Assembly (NCBI GenBank): GCA_027065635.1
Contig: JAMONQ010000111.1
Span: 1-9,458, forward strand
Source of the DNA: Campylobacterales bacterium
GTDB lineage: Bacteria; Campylobacterota; Campylobacteria; Campylobacterales; Hydrogenimonadaceae
Length of the DNA: 9,458 nt
Direction: 5' to 3'
The notes under the pieces are model-generated. The model was given only the letters and a program-made list of their open reading frames with translations, had not been told where the DNA came from and made no database searches. Each line of letters opens with the position of its first letter. The first letter of the stretch is position 1. Positions 6,475 to 9,458 of the stretch are shown here, one piece after another. The translations under genes and the position numbers were made by a program.

Positions 6475-7376
6475 CAGTCAAGCCTCTTTCTGATACTTCT
6501 AAGATAGAATGAAAGTGCGAAAAGAAGCATCGTTACACCGCCTATAAGATAGACGGCGTAGATTAGTTTTTCCGGGTCGATTATAGCGAATTTGAAGACC
6601 AGCATCAAAGCCTCGATCGCAAGAGCGATAATGATCGATCCGAGGAATCTGATCATCGTTTTGTGTATCTCGTCGTGCTCTCCTCTTTTGTGCTCACCCA
6701 GAACCTCCTCTTCGAAGATCGCCTTGACCAGATCGAATATCGCCAGCGATAGAGTGAGCAAAATAGTTGCCTCGAACATCTCTTTTATATCTATCTTGAT
6801 AAAGTCGAAGCCGTGTACGAGAAAGCTTTTGATACCGTTTAGAAAGAGCAGAAGCGCAACTGCGAGAAGGGCTATGGAAAAGAGTGCATACGAGAGCTTG
6901 GAAAACCTGCCAAAAAGTGTCTCAGCAGAAGCGGGGTGGACCATCTTCAGCAGCTTGTCGAGAGGGATGTCCGCACAGACTACGTACTGGAGCTGTCCTT
7001 TGTCGTTGTATACCGGATATGCCGCTGTTACGACGAGCGCACCGCCTATTTTGGAGGGGTAGGGATCTGTAAGAATGCACCGCTTTTCGCGTACGGCCCG
7101 ATAATAGTAGGCGCGCATCGCCCTGTTCTCCCCTTCGCCGGTGCGATAGGACTGGATACGGCTGATATTGTTCGCGATCTGCCGCCCTTTGGGATCGAGC
7201 ACATAAAGAGTATCGATCTCTCTGACCTCTTTCTTGATCTTTTTTAGAGCGGTAGTTATGGTATCGAGCGTTACTTCCGGGGTTCTGTTGGGAATGTTTC
7301 TCGAGAGCAGATAGCATAGGTAGGCCCTTGCCTTCGGTCGCACTTCGGAATACTGCTGAATCTCTTTGATCTGCAA
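6474..7376 (-). CDS. PDC (Cache-like) sensor domain membrane protein, four C-terminal TM helices
   Basis: The function is not known to me. From TTG 7376 the protein has 300 residues: an N-terminal region without signal peptide or membrane helix, then a PDC/Cache-like fold with DTLYVLDPKGRQI at about 55-67, a basic Tyr-rich stretch (AMRAYYYRAVREKR, about 86-99) and SDPYPSKIGG/VTAAYPVYND-type strands at about 103-125, the last of these being the clearest PDC signature (here TDPYPSKIGG). Four hydrophobic helices follow at about 164-182, 203-219, 244-266 and 272-292, separated by charged loops (FEEEVLGEHKRGEHDE). I chose this TTG because AAGGGAG lies 5 bases upstream and because the longer frame to TTG 7424 would start upstream of the predicted transcription start. 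No histidine kinase, HAMP, GGDEF or methyl-accepting domain follows, so any output is unknown. It overlaps hisH by one base. Confidence 0.7.
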   Translation of the reverse strand: MQIKEIQQYSEVRPKARAYLCYLLSRNIPNRTPEVTLDTITTALKKIKKEVREIDTLYVLDPKGRQIANNISRIQSYRTGEGENRAMRAYYYRAVREKRCILTDPYPSKIGGALVVTAAYPVYNDKGQLQYVVCADIPLDKLLKMVHPASAETLFGRFSKLSYALFSIALLAVALLLFLNGIKSFLVHGFDFIKIDIKEMFEATILLTLSLAIFDLVKAIFEEEVLGEHKRGEHDEIHKTMIRFLGSIIIALAIEALMLVFKFAIIDPEKLIYAVYLIGGVTMLLFALSFYLRSIRKRLD

Positions 7377-7412
7377 GCCGTCTCCCTTCTCGGTTTGAAT
7401 CTTTATAAGCGA

Positions 7413-7418
7413 ATTGTA
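7413..7418 (-). promoter_or_regulatory. Probable promoter (-10 TACAAT) of the PDC protein-hisH-hisA operon
   Basis: GGTACAATTCG on the minus strand is a good -10; transcription would start near 7406 and give a leader of about 30 bases before TTG 7376. A T-run (CTTTTTGC) lies just upstream. The longer TTG start at 7424 would lie upstream of this -10, which supports the internal start. Confidence 0.5.
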
Positions 7419-7461
7419 CCGCAAAAAGATCCCATAGCATGAGAGTCTCTTGCGGTTGGGA

Positions 7462-7467
7462 TATAAT
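7462..7467 (+). promoter_or_regulatory. Probable promoter (-10 TATAAT) of the MFS gene
   Basis: A consensus TATAAT in GGGATATAATATCG sits about 41 bases before the GTG start at 7509; transcription would start near 7474. The box faces away from the opposite-strand -10 at 7413-7418, so the two promoters are divergent with about 45 bases between them. There is no clear -35. Confidence 0.55.
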
Positions 7468-7508
7468 ATCGCTCCAAAACAGCCAACCCAATCGTAAAGA
7501 GAATATAA

Positions 7509-8720
7509 GTGGACAAGTTCTCAAACCACGTCAAAAACGTTCTTCACGGCTTCTTTCTTGCTGTCGGGACCACCGTCGCCGAGCCGGCGACCATCTTGCC
7601 GCTGATGGTCAGCCACTTTGGCGGCAGCCCCGTACTTGTAGGATTTTTCAGCGGGCTTCTTAGGGGCGGAGCCGTGATCATGCAGCTTTTTGCCGCCTTC
7701 AAGGCACAACACTACGCCCTGATGCTTCCCTATCTACGCCGTGTATTTCTCTTCAGATTCCTCTCCTGGTTCATGATAGGAGTCTCTATCATGCTTTTTG
7801 GCAAGGATCACCCTACCCTCACCCTCTGGTGCATAGGCATCGGTCTCTTTCTTTTCAGTTTCAGCGCGGGATTCGGAGCCATATACTTCAGAGAGATCGT
7901 AGCCAAGATCTTTTCCCACCGTTTTCGCGGCAAGAGCATGGCTACACGCCAGTTTTTCGCCGGGCTCGGCGCGCTTGTCAGCGGAGCGGTAGCGGCCTGG
8001 GTACTCGAGACTTTCGAAGCTCCGTACGATTTTGGTTATCTTTTCATGCTTAGCGCTCTTTTGATGGGGATCGGACTGGCGGCATTCGCGACGGTCGAAG
8101 AGCCGCTAAAAGATAGATTCGACACCAAAATAGACTCTTTCAAAGCCTTTTTGAAACATGCCGCCCGAACCCTAAGAGCCGACAGGCAGCTTCAGCTGCA
8201 AACAGCCACATTCCTTCTTGGATACAGCTATCTGATATCGATGCCGTTCATCATTCTCGATGCACAGGATAGAATAGATCTTACGGGTACTGCCGTAGGA
8301 ACCCTCATAACAGCACAGATGACGGGAGCCATGCTCAGCAATCTTGTCTGGGGAAAGCTCGGCGGAGCCGGATTGAACAGACTGATTGCAAATATTGCCA
8401 TCTTCATACAGCTGACAGCCGTGATCCTGGCCTTTTTCGCAGACTCGCTGCCTTTTTATATCCTCATATTTTTCCTCTTCGGAGCCGCAGCCGACGGCAA
8501 CCGAATAGCCTCCGGCAATCTCATACTCATACTCGCGCCGGAATCGAAGCGCCCTTTATATGTCGCCTTGCAGATGAATATTGTCTCTTTGGGGATGTTC
8601 TTCTCGATTCTCGGCGGCTTTATTCTGCACTTTGGAGGATATACGCTCCTTTATCTCGTCACCGCCTTTACGCTATTTGTCGCTTTCATACTCTCTTTCA
8701 GACTTCGTGACGCGGTATAG
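7509..8720 (+). CDS. MFS-type transporter, substrate unknown
   Basis: This 403-residue protein consists almost entirely of hydrophobic segments (about 10-12), with a longer polar central loop at about 197-228 (EEPLKDRFDTKIDSFKAFLKHAARTLRADRQ, quoted in parts: EEPLKDRFD, DSFKAFLKHAARTL), the usual break between the two six-helix halves of the major facilitator superfamily. Visible MFS-like features are RFRGKSMATRQFF (138-150) after helix 4 and WGKLGGAGLNR (281-291), which resembles motif A between helices 8 and 9. The usual motif A after helix 2 is not obvious. Charged or polar residues in membrane segments (E25 in AEPATILP, E129 in YFREI, and D329, N331, R332 in AADGNRIASGN) could bind substrate or protons. 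The start is GTG with a weak ribosome site (AAAGAG). It is transcribed alone and ends 75 bases before the cytochrome gene; this says little about the substrate. Confidence 0.75.
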   Translation: MDKFSNHVKNVLHGFFLAVGTTVAEPATILPLMVSHFGGSPVLVGFFSGLLRGGAVIMQLFAAFKAQHYALMLPYLRRVFLFRFLSWFMIGVSIMLFGKDHPTLTLWCIGIGLFLFSFSAGFGAIYFREIVAKIFSHRFRGKSMATRQFFAGLGALVSGAVAAWVLETFEAPYDFGYLFMLSALLMGIGLAAFATVEEPLKDRFDTKIDSFKAFLKHAARTLRADRQLQLQTATFLLGYSYLISMPFIILDAQDRIDLTGTAVGTLITAQMTGAMLSNLVWGKLGGAGLNRLIANIAIFIQLTAVILAFFADSLPFYILIFFLFGAAADGNRIASGNLILILAPESKRPLYVALQMNIVSLGMFFSILGGFILHFGGYTLLYLVTAFTLFVAFILSFRLRDAV

Positions 8721-8755
8721 CGAGATGTTTAAACTATATCATAACTTATAACAAG

Positions 8756-8761
8756 TATAAT
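8756..8761 (+). promoter_or_regulatory. Probable promoter (-10 TATAAT) of the cytochrome gene
   Basis: TATAAT in CAAGTATAATTC lies in the A/T-rich 75-base spacer after the MFS gene. Transcription would begin near 8768, about 28 bases before the ATG at 8796. No intrinsic terminator is visible for the MFS gene in this spacer. Confidence 0.55.
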
Positions 8762-8795
8762 TCTTGAAAAATTTATATGGAATCGGGGAAGTGCC

Positions 8796-9458
8796 ATGTT
8801 TCGTCTACTCTCTCTCTTTCTGCTCGTGCCGCTTGTTCTGACGGCTTCCGAAAGTTTCCAGAGTTCAAAGATATGCAAAGGCTGCCACCCTCTGATATAT
8901 GCAGAGTATCAGGAGTCGATGCACAGAAAATCCTCAATCTTCAACGATCCGGTACATCGTGCCGTTTGGGAAAAGCATCCTCTGCTGAAAAAGAAGAGGT
9001 ACAGCTGCGCAAAATGCCACACACCGAGCGATACAAAACTCATGAAGGCACTCAAGTCGAACAGGCCGGCTCTACCGGAACCGAACGAGATTCAAAAAGA
9101 GGAGCCGATCGGATGCACCTACTGCCACCGTATAGAGCAGATTGAAAGAGGAGAAAAGTCGAACTCCAATACCATTTCGCAAAAAGAGCGCACCTATTTT
9201 GCCGCGAAAGAGGGCAAGCGTGAAAACAGGGTGGTAAGGTACCATAAAACAAGCGATATGATGGGGCTTTCCAAAAAGAGCGAAGGCTCTCCTTTTCATG
9301 TCATAGACTACAGCAACCTCAACTTTTCAAATGGCAAGATGTGTCTGGGCTGCCACGAGTACAAAAAAAACGGCAAAGGGTTTATAGTCTGCACAATGGA
9401 TCTGGAGCGATCCAAAAAAGGGAAGACTAACTGCATAACGTGCCATATGCCGCAGGTA
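8796..9458 (+). CDS. Secreted multihaem cytochrome c (cytochrome c554-like), 5' part
   Basis: The frame stays open from ATG 8796 to the window edge, giving 221 residues so far. Residues 1-17 (MFRLLSLFLLVPLVLTA) are a short Sec signal peptide, so the protein is exported to the periplasm. Five CxxCH haem c sites follow: CKGCH 27-31, CAKCH 71-75, CTYCH 107-111, CLGCH 183-187 and CITCH 213-217. The first sits in a CxxCHPxxYxEYxxSMH context, typical of cytochrome c554-type domains found in octahaem and other respiratory multihaem proteins. H43, H54, H61, H150 and H168 are possible distal ligands. ATG 8796 is preceded by GGGGAAG at good spacing. Spacing between haems 3 and 4 is long (72 residues). 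Its redox partner cannot be told from this window; membrane anchoring or further haems may lie beyond the edge. Confidence 0.88.
   Translation, partial: MFRLLSLFLLVPLVLTASESFQSSKICKGCHPLIYAEYQESMHRKSSIFNDPVHRAVWEKHPLLKKKRYSCAKCHTPSDTKLMKALKSNRPALPEPNEIQKEEPIGCTYCHRIEQIERGEKSNSNTISQKERTYFAAKEGKRENRVVRYHKTSDMMGLSKKSEGSPFHVIDYSNLNFSNGKMCLGCHEYKKNGKGFIVCTMDLERSKKGKTNCITCHMPQV

Noticed and set aside
5776..6507. A 243-codon open frame on the plus strand over hisA and hisH
   Set aside because: It is antisense to two complete enzyme genes and shows no domain. The same applies to the smaller antisense frames elsewhere in the window.
7454..7491. Inverted repeat GGTTGGG / CCAACCC between the divergent promoters
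   Set aside because: CCAACCC is not the reverse complement of GGTTGGG; only TTGGG/CCCAA pair, too short to be meaningful.
8727..8734. Palindrome GTTTAAAC after the MFS gene
   Set aside because: An 8-bp A/T-rich palindrome without a U-run or a second copy is expected by chance in this spacer.
8777..9145. A 122-codon plus-strand frame starting at ATG 8777
   Set aside because: It is out of frame with the cytochrome gene, which in the other frame carries a signal peptide and five CxxCH motifs and has a better ribosome site.

Overview
The window looks like a chromosomal segment of a free-living Campylobacterota (Epsilonproteobacteria) member of the Sulfurimonas/Sulfurovum/Hydrogenimonas type. 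The main argument is the gene order cheY-prmA-ftsH-psd-like-pssA, which I recall as conserved in Helicobacter and Campylobacter. Frequent ATA isoleucine codons, promoters with a good -10 but no clear -35, several TTG starts and a multihaem cytochrome also fit. The genus is a guess.

From position 1 to 7424 everything lies on the minus strand. Read in the direction of transcription, the first unit is a PDC-sensor-like membrane protein, hisH and hisA (7376 to 5133), joined by a TGATG overlap and a 4-nt gap. After a 118-base spacer with a promoter comes cheY-prmA-ftsH-psd-like-pssA (5014 to 459), joined by 1-nt and 11-nt overlaps and a 3-nt gap. This unit ties chemotaxis output, ribosomal protein methylation, membrane proteolysis and phospholipid synthesis to one promoter. 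After pssA comes a 247-base non-coding stretch holding a promoter, a dyad and a 29-codon leader ORF with a Leu-Leu-Pro-Leu stretch, and then the start of leuA (2-isopropylmalate synthase), which runs off the left edge.

From 7425 rightward the genes are on the plus strand: a divergent intergenic region with a perfect TATAAT, an MFS-type transporter, a short spacer with another TATAAT, and the start of a secreted cytochrome c with at least five CxxCH haem sites, cut by the right edge.

The most interesting points are the probable leucine attenuation leader of leuA, with a strongly C-over-G-biased segment behind it; the psd-like protein, which appears to lack the Gly-Ser self-cleavage site and the usual histidine motif of phosphatidylserine decarboxylases; and the PDC-type protein, whose sensor domain seems to be cytoplasmic. 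I see no mobile element, CRISPR array, tRNA or rRNA.
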